NCBI RefSeq assembly: GCF_025420485.1 | Contig: NZ_JAOEFD010000001.1 | Coordinates: 372,001 to 436,000, forward strand | Source: Nesterenkonia marinintestina | GTDB lineage: Bacteria > Actinomycetota > Actinomycetes > Actinomycetales > Micrococcaceae | Direction: 5' to 3' | Length of the DNA stretch: 64,000 bases | Program-made: the position numbers and the translations under genes | Notes under the pieces: generated by a model | What the model saw: only the letters and a program-made list of their open reading frames with translations | What the model was told of the DNA's origin: nothing | Databases searched by the model: none | Shown here: positions 52,855 through 60,934 of the stretch, piece by piece | How positions within the stretch are numbered: the first letter of the stretch is position 1 | How the letters are laid out: every line of letters begins with the position of its first letter

Positions 52855-54726
52855 TCACAGGCGGTCGGAGCGGACAACCGGCCCCTGCTGAGGCGCCGGC
52901 ACCTCACCCTCCAGCCGGAGGTGGCCCAGGTCGGCGGTGGGTGCGGCGCGGCTCCCCCGGTCGCCGGACGGCGGGTCGGCGAGGAACGGGACGAATCGGC
53001 TCAGGCGCCGGCGCAGGGGCGGGTCGCAGACGTAGAGGAACGTGCCCCGGATCCCGCGGGTCATCAGCACCGTGTAGATGTTGATGACGTAGGCCCGTAT
53101 GTCCTCGTCGGAGAACGTGAGCCCCAGCTTCGGGTTGTTCTCCCTGCCCTTGGGGTCTGCGTAGTGACCCCGGTCGAAGGTCGTCCGGCCGGTCGTCTCG
53201 TCGTAGCGCAGGTCTGGCCCGATGATGACTCCGGCGTAGTTCAGGTCGTAGCCCTGCAGGGTGTGGATGGATCCGACCTCGTCGAGGGCGTTCGGTGAGT
53301 TCGCCCAGTCCTTGTCGGTGGAGTTCCAGCGGAAGCGGCGGCCGTCGAGTGTGAAGTCGTACTCCGTGCGACGCTTCCGCCCCGGCTTCGAGGTCCACTC
53401 CCATGCGTAGCCGGCGGCCATGCGTGCCAGACCGTGCTCTGCGTCGAGGGCGCGAATGTGGTCGTGCATGGCGCCGGCGTCGTCGAACATCGCCAGCTGG
53501 TATTCCCCGAGGTCCAGTCCGTCGGGGTCCCCTCCGGAGAGCATCGCCCGCACCGCGGGGATGTACCCCTCACCCGCGTTCAGCCGGAGCTGCGAGACCA
53601 GGCGGTGATGGCCGCCCGAGTCCTTCGCCCGGTCGATCAGGTCCTCCACAGAACGACGATCGAGGTCCCCGGGGCGGACCGTCTGCTCCTTGTCCAGGAG
53701 CAGGATCTGGTGGCAGCTCTGCTTGCGGATCCAGTCCAGCTGGGTGCGCTGCAGGTCGTCCTCGCCGAAGAGCCGACGGGTGATCTCGGCGAACCGGGTG
53801 TTCTGCTTCGCCGAGGGCTGGTTCGACCTCCGGTTGAGTCGGTGGGCCTCGTCGACGATGAGGACGTCGTAGGGCTGCGGCGACTCACCGACGTCGAACG
53901 GTGTGAGGATCATGCCCTCATCGAGGTCGGGGGTGCGGGCGAAGACCCGCTTCAGCGAGGTGCGCAGCGCCTGCTGCGGAACGACGAAGCCGATGTGTGC
54001 GTCCCGGAAGTGCCCCCGGTTCACCGCCGTGAAGTGGTCGGCGAAGCGGGCCTGCCGGTCGATGTCGCGGTGCATCTCGTCGTCGGTGACGGATCCCAGG
54101 TCCCTGAGGAGCTTGGCCAGGTAGATCGCGACCACCGTCTTCCCGGTGCCGGGTTCGCCCTCGACCACCAGGGGCCCGCCTGCGGAGCTCTGCGCAGCAG
54201 TGATGTCCCGCACCAGCAGCTCCAGGACGGCCTCGACCGCGAGGGCCTGCTCCTCGGTCAGGGTCTTGAACGGTGAGAGCTTGTAGAGGTCGGAGTTGTG
54301 GATCTCCTCGACCGGTCGGGTGAGGAAGCCGGCGCGGTGGAGCCGCTCGAAGACCTCCTCGAAGTCGTCGCGGTACCGCCTGCGGTCGAAGTAGTCGGCG
54401 TCGAGGATTCCCTGATTGCGGTTGAGCACCTCGAAGCGACCGTCGCCGGCGAGCAGCCGGATGAGCTGGGACTCCAGGTCCAGCGCCGCAGACTTGTTGA
54501 ACTCGTCGTGGCGGAACACCCGTGCGCAGGTCAGGGCGCTCTTCGTCGGCGACTCGAGGTGCTGGTGGAGCCGCTGGTCGGCGCTGAGCGTCTCGCCGAC
54601 GTAGACCTGCGAGTCGTCGTGCAGGGCGTACACCACCGGCCAGCTCCGATACCGCGGAGCCGCCTCCACGGCGCGGTCGAGCTCGTCATGGCCGAAGGCG
54701 AAGACGTCGACCTCAAAGCCGGTCAT
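52855..54726 (-). CDS. GIY-YIG nuclease fused to DUF2075 superfamily 1 helicase
   Basis: A 623-residue two-module protein. Residues about 30-105 are GIY-YIG-like: VYALHDDSQVYVGET supplies the two tripeptide strands, R52 and H56 (RLHQH) and E85 (LDLESQLI) the likely active-site residues. Residues about 150-600 are the DUF2075 P-loop domain: GEPGTGKT (190-197), VDEAHRLNRR (291-300), and late HTLQGYDLNYAGVIIGPDL with VLMTRGIRGTFLY, the helicase motifs V-VI seen in Schlafen-type and UvrD-like proteins. It probably cuts or remodels nucleic acid. Its ATG lies inside the MazG-like gene (14-base overlap). Target and trigger unknown. Confidence 0.85.
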   Translation of the reverse strand: MTGFEVDVFAFGHDELDRAVEAAPRYRSWPVVYALHDDSQVYVGETLSADQRLHQHLESPTKSALTCARVFRHDEFNKSAALDLESQLIRLLAGDGRFEVLNRNQGILDADYFDRRRYRDDFEEVFERLHRAGFLTRPVEEIHNSDLYKLSPFKTLTEEQALAVEAVLELLVRDITAAQSSAGGPLVVEGEPGTGKTVVAIYLAKLLRDLGSVTDDEMHRDIDRQARFADHFTAVNRGHFRDAHIGFVVPQQALRTSLKRVFARTPDLDEGMILTPFDVGESPQPYDVLIVDEAHRLNRRSNQPSAKQNTRFAEITRRLFGEDDLQRTQLDWIRKQSCHQILLLDKEQTVRPGDLDRRSVEDLIDRAKDSGGHHRLVSQLRLNAGEGYIPAVRAMLSGGDPDGLDLGEYQLAMFDDAGAMHDHIRALDAEHGLARMAAGYAWEWTSKPGRKRRTEYDFTLDGRRFRWNSTDKDWANSPNALDEVGSIHTLQGYDLNYAGVIIGPDLRYDETTGRTTFDRGHYADPKGRENNPKLGLTFSDEDIRAYVINIYTVLMTRGIRGTFLYVCDPPLRRRLSRFVPFLADPPSGDRGSRAAPTADLGHLRLEGEVPAPQQGPVVRSDRL

Positions 54727-55033
54727 ACTTGGTGCTCCGTCCGCGGGCCTTCTCCGCCGGGTACTTCTCTCGGGTGGTGGCCAGCTTCCGGCGCACGATC
54801 TCCGCAGGGTCGTGTCCGAGCCGGTCGGCGAGCAGGAGGCAGTAGGTGAGCACGTCGGCGAGTTCGGATTCGACGGCGTCGGGCTCGGCGTCCTCCGACC
54901 ACTGGTAGCACTCGAGCAGCTCACCGGCCTCCACCGCGATGCTCTTGGCCAGGTTCTGCGGCGAGTGGAACTGGGACCACTCACGTTCGTCCACCATCCG
55001 GGCGATCTCTCGGGTGAGCGCGCTGCTGTCCAT
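54713..55033 (-). CDS. MazG-like nucleoside triphosphate pyrophosphohydrolase
   Basis: A 106-residue all-alpha NTP-PPase. The Mg-binding ExxE...ExxD pattern is EAGE (35-38) and ELAD (57-60), in VEAGELLECYQW and ESELADVLTYCLLLADRLG. Proteins of this type hydrolyse (d)NTPs to monophosphates, clearing damaged nucleotides or lowering nucleotide pools. ATG 55033 is seven bases behind TAGCCT and lacks a ribosome-binding site, so it is probably leaderless; the longer open frame upstream crosses the divergent promoter. It overlaps the nuclease-helicase gene by 14 bases, so the two are coupled. Confidence 0.88.
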   Translation of the reverse strand: MDSSALTREIARMVDEREWSQFHSPQNLAKSIAVEAGELLECYQWSEDAEPDAVESELADVLTYCLLLADRLGHDPAEIVRRKLATTREKYPAEKARGRSTKYDRL

Positions 55034-55040
55034 AGCCGTC

Positions 55041-55046
55041 AGGCTA
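55041..55046 (-). promoter_or_regulatory. -10 box of the MazG/helicase operon
   Basis: TAGCCT on the reverse strand ends seven bases before ATG 55033. On the forward strand TACCGT (55058-55063) is five bases before the Nudix ATG, so two divergent promoters lie within 35 bases. Confidence 0.6.
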
Positions 55047-55068
55047 CCAACGGCCGATACCGTGGAGT

Positions 55069-55665
55069 ATGGGCATCCTAGACAGCCGTGCACCGCGATC
55101 AGTCGTCTCTTCGCAGACGGTCCGTACGACACCGATCTTCGACGTGGTCGAGGACCGGGTGCGTCTGAGCCCCGAGGCGGACCCGGTCACACGCGCCTAT
55201 CTGCGGCATCCCGGCGCCGTCGCCGTCCTCGCGGCGGACGACGACCTCCGAGTGCTGCTGATCCGTCAGTACCGACACCCTGTCGGCGAGGAGCTGTGGG
55301 AGATCCCGGCCGGTCTGCTCGACGTCGAGGGCGAGCCCCCGGAGGAGACGGCTCGCCGCGAACTCTTCGAGGAGGCGGACCTGCGCGCCGAGCGCTGGAC
55401 GCCGCTGGTGGAGCACCTGCCCAGCCCGGGGTCCACCGACGAGGCGGTGCGCCTGTTCCTCGCCGAGGGGCTCCATGAGGTCCCCGAGGACCAGCGGCAC
55501 CGCCGGGAGCATGAGGAGGCCGAGATCGTGACTCGCTGGGTGCCGCTGTCCGACCTCGTCGAGGCGGTCATGAGCGGCTCCGTACGCAACGCCAACACCG
55601 TGGTCGGCGCCCTGGCCCTCCAGGCCGTGCATATGCGGGACCGTGCCCGAGCCGGTGCGGGCTGA
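55069..55665 (+). CDS. Nudix hydrolase (ADP-ribose pyrophosphatase type)
   Basis: A 198-residue Nudix protein. The Nudix box spans about 82-104 (GLLDVEGEPPEETARREL then FEEADL), with R97, E98, E101 and E102 for metal binding, and VLLIRQYRHPVGEELWEIPAG is the ADP-ribose pyrophosphatase hallmark. It would split ADP-ribose or related nucleoside diphosphate sugars. The ATG is 35 bases from the divergent MazG ATG; GTGGAG is too close to be an ideal ribosome-binding site, so a short or absent leader is likely. Confidence 0.9.
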   Translation: MGILDSRAPRSVVSSQTVRTTPIFDVVEDRVRLSPEADPVTRAYLRHPGAVAVLAADDDLRVLLIRQYRHPVGEELWEIPAGLLDVEGEPPEETARRELFEEADLRAERWTPLVEHLPSPGSTDEAVRLFLAEGLHEVPEDQRHRREHEEAEIVTRWVPLSDLVEAVMSGSVRNANTVVGALALQAVHMRDRARAGAG

Positions 55666-55717
55666 CCGCTAGGATGTGATGCGGAACATGTGGTGGAGCC
55701 GCAGTCAGGGAGGTCAG

Positions 55718-56161
55718 ATGGCCGAGCAGTACGATGAGACGTCCACCGGCGCACAGGCGTCCGACGCCCCTCGGACGGGGGCGGAGCCGCTGCGGAGGCG
55801 CACCATGGACTACTACGGCTTCGTCGACTCCGGAGACACCTCCGGCCTGTTGGACTGGTTCGCCGCCGACGCCGAGTATCGGCGCCCCGGCTACGAACCG
55901 ATGATCGGCACCGAGCAGCTGCGGGCGTTCTACGAGGGTGCCCGTGTCATCGACTCGGGCGTGCACCAGGTCGACTCCATGGTCGTCGACGCCGCCGCAG
56001 ATGACGGGAACGTAGCCGTCCGGGGTCGGTTCACCGGTCGGCTGAAGGACGGCACGGAGGTCGAGGTCGGATTCGCCGACTTCATCGAGTATCGCCGGGA
56101 CGAGGATGACAGTCTGCGCGCCCGACTCCGCATCACCTACTTCGACTCCCCCGCCGTCTGA
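55718..56161 (+). CDS. SnoaL/NTF2-like protein
   Basis: A 147-residue alpha+beta-barrel protein with the cone-fold pattern MDYYGFVDSGDTSGLLDWFAADAEYRRPGYEP and later VRGRFTGRLKDGTEVEVGFADF. Members are polyketide cyclases, isomerases or simple binding proteins; catalytic residues cannot be assigned. ATG 55718 has GGGAGG six bases upstream. It lies 52 bases behind the Nudix gene and four before the acetyltransferase gene. Confidence 0.75.
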   Translation: MAEQYDETSTGAQASDAPRTGAEPLRRRTMDYYGFVDSGDTSGLLDWFAADAEYRRPGYEPMIGTEQLRAFYEGARVIDSGVHQVDSMVVDAAADDGNVAVRGRFTGRLKDGTEVEVGFADFIEYRRDEDDSLRARLRITYFDSPAV

Positions 56162-56165
56162 ACCG

Positions 56166-56609
56166 ATGGACCCCGCCAGTCGGACCGACGGGTACATCCG
56201 TCGTGCCTGCGCTCCCCCGCTCGAGGACTATCTGCGCCTGCGACGTGACAGCGGACTCTCCCCGAAGACCGCCGAGCAGGCCGAGCCCGCCCTGTCAGGG
56301 TCATGGGCCTGGCGCCACGTGACCGACGCAGAGGGCGTCGTCGTCGCGATGGGACGGGTGATCGGCGACGGCGGCTGGTACTTCCACCTGGCGGACATGG
56401 CCACCGACCCGGAGCACCAGGGCAGGGGCCTCGGCCGCGGCGTCCTGGACTCCCTGGTGCGGGAGATCCTCCGGCGCGCCCCCGCAGACCCCTACATCAC
56501 CCTGATCGGTGATCCGCCGGGGCAGCACCTCTACACGACCTACGGATTCACCGACGTATCACCGTCGCTGGGCATGGTGCTTCCCGGCCACGCCGCCGGA
56601 CAGGTGTGA
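56166..56609 (+). CDS. GNAT-family N-acetyltransferase
   Basis: A 147-residue acetyltransferase: the acetyl-CoA loop is DPEHQGRGLGRGVLDSLV, with LYTTYGFTDVSPSLGMVL at the C-terminus. Arrangement LRRDSGLSPKTAEQAEPAL near the start resembles the YpeA/phosphinothricin-resistance-like small GNATs. The substrate is unknown. It follows the SnoaL-like gene by four bases and is convergent with the deacetylase gene, whose stop is six bases away. Confidence 0.85.
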   Translation: MDPASRTDGYIRRACAPPLEDYLRLRRDSGLSPKTAEQAEPALSGSWAWRHVTDAEGVVVAMGRVIGDGGWYFHLADMATDPEHQGRGLGRGVLDSLVREILRRAPADPYITLIGDPPGQHLYTTYGFTDVSPSLGMVLPGHAAGQV

Positions 56610-56615
56610 GCCGCC

Positions 56616-57725
56616 TCAGAGCCCGGCGAGCCGCACCGCATGGTCCACTGCCTCGCGTTCGTGGGGCATCAGCTCCTCGCCGCCCTTGCCGGACAGGGTC
56701 TCGGCGAAGGCGTCGTCGACTCCGGAGGTGATGCCTGCCAGCTCCTCGACGACCTTCAGACCGCAGAAGGGCAGGTAGAACGGGTTGTAGCCGCCCTCCT
56801 GCACGCACACGAGCCGGCCGCCGGAGACTTCGGCGGCGACGTCCATCACCTTCCGAGTCAGGGTTCCGTAGTCGGCGGCGCGGAGCATCATCCGTGCCAG
56901 AGGGTCCATGATCGAGGCGTCGAACCCGCTGGCCACGATGATCAGCTCCGGCCGATAGCGACGCAGCGCCGGGGTCACGACCGTGTCGAAGGCGTACTCG
57001 TAGGCACCCATGCCGCCCCCGGGCGGCAGCGGCACGTTGATGCTGAACCCCTGTCCCGCGCCGGCCCCGCGCTCTTCGGCGAAGCCCGAGTCCGTCGGGA
57101 AGCACCTGTTCTGGTGGACCGAGATGTTCAGCACGTCGTCTCGGTCCCAGAAGATGTCCTGGGTGCCGTTGCCGTGGTGCACGTCCCAGTCGACGATCGC
57201 CACCCGTGGGACGCCGAGCCGCTCGCGGGCGTAGGCGGCGGCGACCGACGCGTTGCCGAAGATGCAGTAGCCGCGCCCGATGCTCCGCTCGGCGTGGTGG
57301 CCCGGAGGGTTCACCAGGGCGTAGCAGTTCTCGACGGCGCCGGAGACGACGGCGTCGACCGCCGTCAGCGCGCCTCCGGCGGCCAGCAGTGCGATGTCCA
57401 GGCCGCCGTGGCCGAAGGAGGTCTCACCGTCGCCGGCGTCGCCGCCCTTGGGGAGGAGGCTCTGCGCGGCGATCCGCTCGTAGTAGTCCTCGTCATGGAC
57501 CCGAAGGATGTCCTCCCGGGTCGCCGGGCGGGCACGGACCGGAGTCAGCGAGTCGATCAGTCCCGAGGCGGAGATCAGCTCGTGCATGCGCCGCTTGGTG
57601 TCCGGGTGGGCGACGTGGTGGGTGATCGGCTGGATGCCCGCGGCCGCATGGGCCGGCATCATCGGGCCGGTCCCCAGGTCCGCCCAGCCGTACGTCGTCT
57701 CCCAGACGTAGCCGGTCCTCGTCAC
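56616..57725 (-). CDS. Class II histone-deacetylase-like amidohydrolase (AcuC/AphA superfamily)
   Basis: A 369-residue zinc hydrolase of the arginase-deacetylase fold. The tandem His pair is in NPPGHHAERS (H143, H144), zinc ligands D181 and H183 in VDWDVHHGNGTQ, and the third in VASGFDASIMD. Bacterial members deacetylate polyamines or proteins. The 5' region VWETTYGWADLGTG is typical of the bacterial class II-like group. GTG start with GGCAGG upstream. It neighbours, tail to tail, a GNAT acetyltransferase, so an acetylation/deacetylation pair is conceivable but unproven. Separated from pnp by a terminator hairpin. Confidence 0.88.
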   Translation of the reverse strand: MTRTGYVWETTYGWADLGTGPMMPAHAAAGIQPITHHVAHPDTKRRMHELISASGLIDSLTPVRARPATREDILRVHDEDYYERIAAQSLLPKGGDAGDGETSFGHGGLDIALLAAGGALTAVDAVVSGAVENCYALVNPPGHHAERSIGRGYCIFGNASVAAAYARERLGVPRVAIVDWDVHHGNGTQDIFWDRDDVLNISVHQNRCFPTDSGFAEERGAGAGQGFSINVPLPPGGGMGAYEYAFDTVVTPALRRYRPELIIVASGFDASIMDPLARMMLRAADYGTLTRKVMDVAAEVSGGRLVCVQEGGYNPFYLPFCGLKVVEELAGITSGVDDAFAETLSGKGGEELMPHEREAVDHAVRLAGL

Positions 57726-57813
57726 AGTGGGGCCACCTGCCTTCGCCGTCGATCATCCGCGGGTCAGGACTCACCAGACACCAGCGGATCCGGAGAGTCA
57801 AGCTGAGACACGG

Positions 57814-57859
57814 CGGAGGCCGGCGACCCGTCCTCAGGGGAGCGGGCCGCCGGCCTCCG
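57814..57859 (-). terminator. Hairpin terminator downstream of pnp
   Basis: A 12-bp stem (CGGAGGCCGGCG with its complement) encloses a 22-base loop, about 55 bases after the pnp stop codon on the reverse strand and before the deacetylase gene. Confidence 0.65.
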
Positions 57860-57885
57860 ATGCTCAGCGGTCGGATCGTCGTCTC

Positions 57886-57911
57886 AGACCCTCAGGCCGA
57901 GACCCTCAGGC
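57886..57911. repeat. 12-bp direct repeat next to the pnp stop codon
   Basis: AGACCCTCAGGC occurs twice, two bases apart, immediately after the end of pnp. No function is evident. Confidence 0.8.
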
Positions 57912-60167
57912 TCATTCGCCCTCGACGACCTGGTTCACCGACTGCTTCTCCTCGCCGGAGCCGTCGTCCTCGGTGACCGGAGCCAGGGACAGCTTCCCGC
58001 GGTCGTCGATCTTGGTGATCTCGACCTGGAGCTTCTGACCCACACCCACGACGTCCTCGACGTCGTCGACGCGCTTTCCGTCGTTGAGCTTGCGCAGCTC
58101 GGAGATGTGGAGCAGTCCGTCCTTGCCCGGAGTCAGGGAGACGAAGGCGCCGAAGCTGGTCAGCTTGACCACGGTGCCCAGGTAGCGCTCCCCCACCTCG
58201 GGGACCGAGGGGTTGGCGATGGCGTTGATCGCCGACCGAGCGGCCTCGGCGGCCTCACCGTTGGTGGCGCCGATCAGCACGGTGCCGTCGTCCTCGATGG
58301 AGATGTCGGTCCCGGTGTCCTCCTGGATCTGGTTGATCATCTTGCCCTTCGGGCCGATGACCTCACCGATCTTGTCCACCGGCACCATCACCGAGATGAT
58401 GCGCGGAGCGAACGGGGACATCTCGTCCGGCGCGTCGATCGCCGCGGTGACCACGTCGAGGATGTGGACGCGGGCCTCGCGGGCCTGCTTCAGCGCCGCA
58501 CCCAGGACCGAGGCCGGGATGCCGTCGAGCTTGGTGTCGAGCTGGATCGCGGTGATGAACTCGCCGGTGCCTGCGACCTTGAAGTCCATGTCGCCGAAGG
58601 CGTCCTCGGCACCGAGGATGTCGGTCAGGGCCGCGTACCCGGTCTCGCCGTCGACCTCGTCGGAGACCAGACCCATGGCGATGCCCGCGACCGGAGCCTT
58701 CAGCGGCACACCGGCGTTGAGCAGCGACAGGGTCGAGGCGCAGACCGAGCCCATCGAGGTGGAGCCGTTGGAGCCCAGCGCCTCGGACACCTGACGGATC
58801 GCGTAGGGGAACTCCTCGCGGGAGGGCAGCACCGGGACGATCGCCCGCTCGGCCAGCGCGCCGTGACCGATCTCGCGACGCTTCGGGCTTCCCACGCGTC
58901 CGGTCTCACCGGTGGAGTAGGGCGGGAAGTTGTAGTTGTGCATGTACCGCTTGGTGGTCTCCGGCGACAGGCTGTCGATGGTCTGCTCCATCTTCAGCAT
59001 GTTCAGCGTGGTGACGCCCATGATCTGGGTCTCGCCGCGCTCGAAGATCGCCGAGCCGTGGACCCGCGGCAGCACCTCGACCTCGGCGGTCAGCTGACGG
59101 ATGTCCGCCAGACCGCGCCCGTCGATGCGGACCTGGTCGCGCAGGATCCGCTGACGGATGACCTGCTTGGTGACCGATCCCAGGGCCTTGCCGATCTCGG
59201 CCTCACGACCCTCGAACTGCTGCCCCTCGCCGGCGAGCTTCTCCACGAGCTCGGACTTCAGGGCGGCGTCGGCGGCCTCGCGCTCCTGCTTGTCGGCGAT
59301 CTGGTAGATCTCCGTCAGACGCTGCTCGGCCTCGGCCTGCACCGCCTGCAGCGCGTCGTCCTGGTAGTCGGCGAAGATCGGAACCTCGACGGCCGGCTTG
59401 GCGGCGCGACGGGCCAGATCCGCCTGTGCGTCGCACAGCGCGGAGATGAAGGGCTTGGCGGCCTCGAGCCCCTCGTGGACGATCTCCTCGGTGGGAGCGG
59501 TGCGTCCCTGCTCCTTGACCAGCTTCCAGGAGTGGTCGGTGGCCTCGGCCTCGACCATCATCACCGCGACGTCGCCGTCGACCTTGCGGCCGGCCACGAC
59601 CATGTCGAAGACGGCGTCCTCGAGCTGGGAGTGCTTCGGGAAGGCCACCCACTGCGGGCCCTCGCCGTCGTCGATGAGCGCCACGCGCACGCCGCCGATC
59701 GGGCCCGAGAAGGGCAGGCCGGACAGCTGGGTGGACATGGAGGCGCCGTTGATGGCGACGACGTCGTACAGGTCGTCCGGGTTGATCGAGAGCACGGTCT
59801 CGACGACCTGGACCTCGTTGCGGATGCCCTTGGTGAACGCCGGGCGCAGCGGACGATCGATCAGCCGGCAGGCCAGGATCGCGTCGGTGGTGGGGCGTCC
59901 CTCGCGGCGGAAGAACGAGCCAGGGATGCGGCCCGCGGCGTACATGCGCTCCTCGACGTCGACCGTCAGCGGGAAGAAGTCGAAGCCCTCGCGGGGGTGC
60001 TTGCCGACCGTGGTGGCCGACAGGATGGTGGTCTCCCCGTCGAGGGTGATCAGTGCCGAGCCGGCGGCCTGCTTGGCCAGGCGGCCGGTCTCGAAACGGA
60101 TGGTGCGGGAGCCGAAGCGACCGTTGTCGATCACTGCTTCGGCGGTGTGAACCTCAGAACCCTGCAT
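57912..60167 (-). CDS. pnp: Polyribonucleotide nucleotidyltransferase (PNPase)
   Basis: A 751-residue phosphorolytic 3'-5' exoribonuclease and RNA-tailing enzyme. Two RNase PH domains flank an alpha domain ([38 protein letters not shown]), followed by a KH domain ([19 protein letters not shown]) and an S1 domain ([15 protein letters not shown]). It also makes or degrades guanosine tails, and in actinobacteria was once named GpsI. ATG 60167 has GGAG ten bases upstream. A compound stem-loop precedes it, as in E. coli pnp, where RNase III cuts such a structure for autoregulation. Confidence 0.96.
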   Translation of the reverse strand: MQGSEVHTAEAVIDNGRFGSRTIRFETGRLAKQAAGSALITLDGETTILSATTVGKHPREGFDFFPLTVDVEERMYAAGRIPGSFFRREGRPTTDAILACRLIDRPLRPAFTKGIRNEVQVVETVLSINPDDLYDVVAINGASMSTQLSGLPFSGPIGGVRVALIDDGEGPQWVAFPKHSQLEDAVFDMVVAGRKVDGDVAVMMVEAEATDHSWKLVKEQGRTAPTEEIVHEGLEAAKPFISALCDAQADLARRAAKPAVEVPIFADYQDDALQAVQAEAEQRLTEIYQIADKQEREAADAALKSELVEKLAGEGQQFEGREAEIGKALGSVTKQVIRQRILRDQVRIDGRGLADIRQLTAEVEVLPRVHGSAIFERGETQIMGVTTLNMLKMEQTIDSLSPETTKRYMHNYNFPPYSTGETGRVGSPKRREIGHGALAERAIVPVLPSREEFPYAIRQVSEALGSNGSTSMGSVCASTLSLLNAGVPLKAPVAGIAMGLVSDEVDGETGYAALTDILGAEDAFGDMDFKVAGTGEFITAIQLDTKLDGIPASVLGAALKQAREARVHILDVVTAAIDAPDEMSPFAPRIISVMVPVDKIGEVIGPKGKMINQIQEDTGTDISIEDDGTVLIGATNGEAAEAARSAINAIANPSVPEVGERYLGTVVKLTSFGAFVSLTPGKDGLLHISELRKLNDGKRVDDVEDVVGVGQKLQVEITKIDDRGKLSLAPVTEDDGSGEEKQSVNQVVEGE

Positions 60168-60408
60168 TCTCAGGGTCTCCTCTCTGTTCTGCGTTCGGTG
60201 GTCTTTCGGGCACACCGGTGCAGAGAGGGGCATCGACGCACATGGCGGTCTTCGATCGAAGCCCACGGACGATGCCGAACGGCGACCCTGAGGGTCGGGG
60301 CGTCCGGCGCGGCTTCCGTAGGCCACTACCGAGGACCGGGGCACGTGCGGTGCCACGCCTCTCCCTGCTCTCCGGTGAGAGCCTCTGGGGAACAGTCTCC
60401 CATACACG

Positions 60409-60454
60409 ACAGGTGGCCCCAACGGTCTCGGAGACCGTGTACGGAGCCACCTGT
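60409..60454 (-). promoter_or_regulatory. Compound stem-loop between rpsO and pnp
   Basis: Outer arms ACAGGTGGC (60409-60417) and GCCACCTGT (60446-60454) enclose a 17-base palindrome (60422-60438). It could terminate rpsO mRNA or be an RNase III processing site in the pnp leader. The rest of the 342-base gap shows no gene. Confidence 0.6.
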
Positions 60455-60509
60455 GTGAACAGTCGGAGAACGGTGCGTGCACCGCTCCGACGTGCGGATG
60501 CGGACCTGG

Positions 60510-60779
60510 TCAGCGACGCAGCCCGAGGCGCTTGATCAGCGAACGGTACCGCTCGATGTCCTTGCGCTCCAGGTACTTCAGCAGACGACGACGGCGACCC
60601 ACCAGGATCATCAGGCCACGACGGGTGTGGTGGTCCTGCTTGTGCTCCTTGAGGTGCTCGGTCAGGTCGGTGATGCGACGGGTCAGGACCGCGACCTGGA
60701 CCTCGGGGGAACCGGTGTCGCCCTCGACGGTCGCGTACTCCTTGATGATCTCCTGCTTGACAGCGGGATCCAAAGCCAT
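60510..60779 (-). CDS. rpsO: 30S ribosomal protein S15
   Basis: An 89-residue protein, with [20 protein letters not shown], the rRNA-binding [34 protein letters not shown] and a C-terminal [20 protein letters not shown]. It binds the central domain of 16S rRNA. AAGGAG precedes the ATG. The ribF-rpsO-pnp order is universal in actinobacteria. The leader of about 120 bases could hold an autoregulatory S15 site, as in other bacteria. Confidence 0.97.
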   Translation of the reverse strand: MALDPAVKQEIIKEYATVEGDTGSPEVQVAVLTRRITDLTEHLKEHKQDHHTRRGLMILVGRRRRLLKYLERKDIERYRSLIKRLGLRR

Positions 60780-60905
60780 GGAAGTGCTCCTTGAGTCGTG
60801 TACCGCGAACAGTGCCCGGCCGGTCCGGGCCGGACCCGTGACCGTCAGGTGCCCGCCGCCGCGGACTGCAGCAGGGCATGCGTCATCTCAGAAGACAACT
60901 TGCCC

Positions 60906-60934
60906 AGCCTACCAGAGCACGCGGGTCGGGTCAC
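60906..60934 (-). promoter_or_regulatory. Candidate rpsO promoter
   Basis: On the reverse strand GTGACC (60934-60929) and TAGGCT (60911-60906) are 17 bases apart. It overlaps the 3' end of the methyltransferase gene. Confidence 0.5.
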
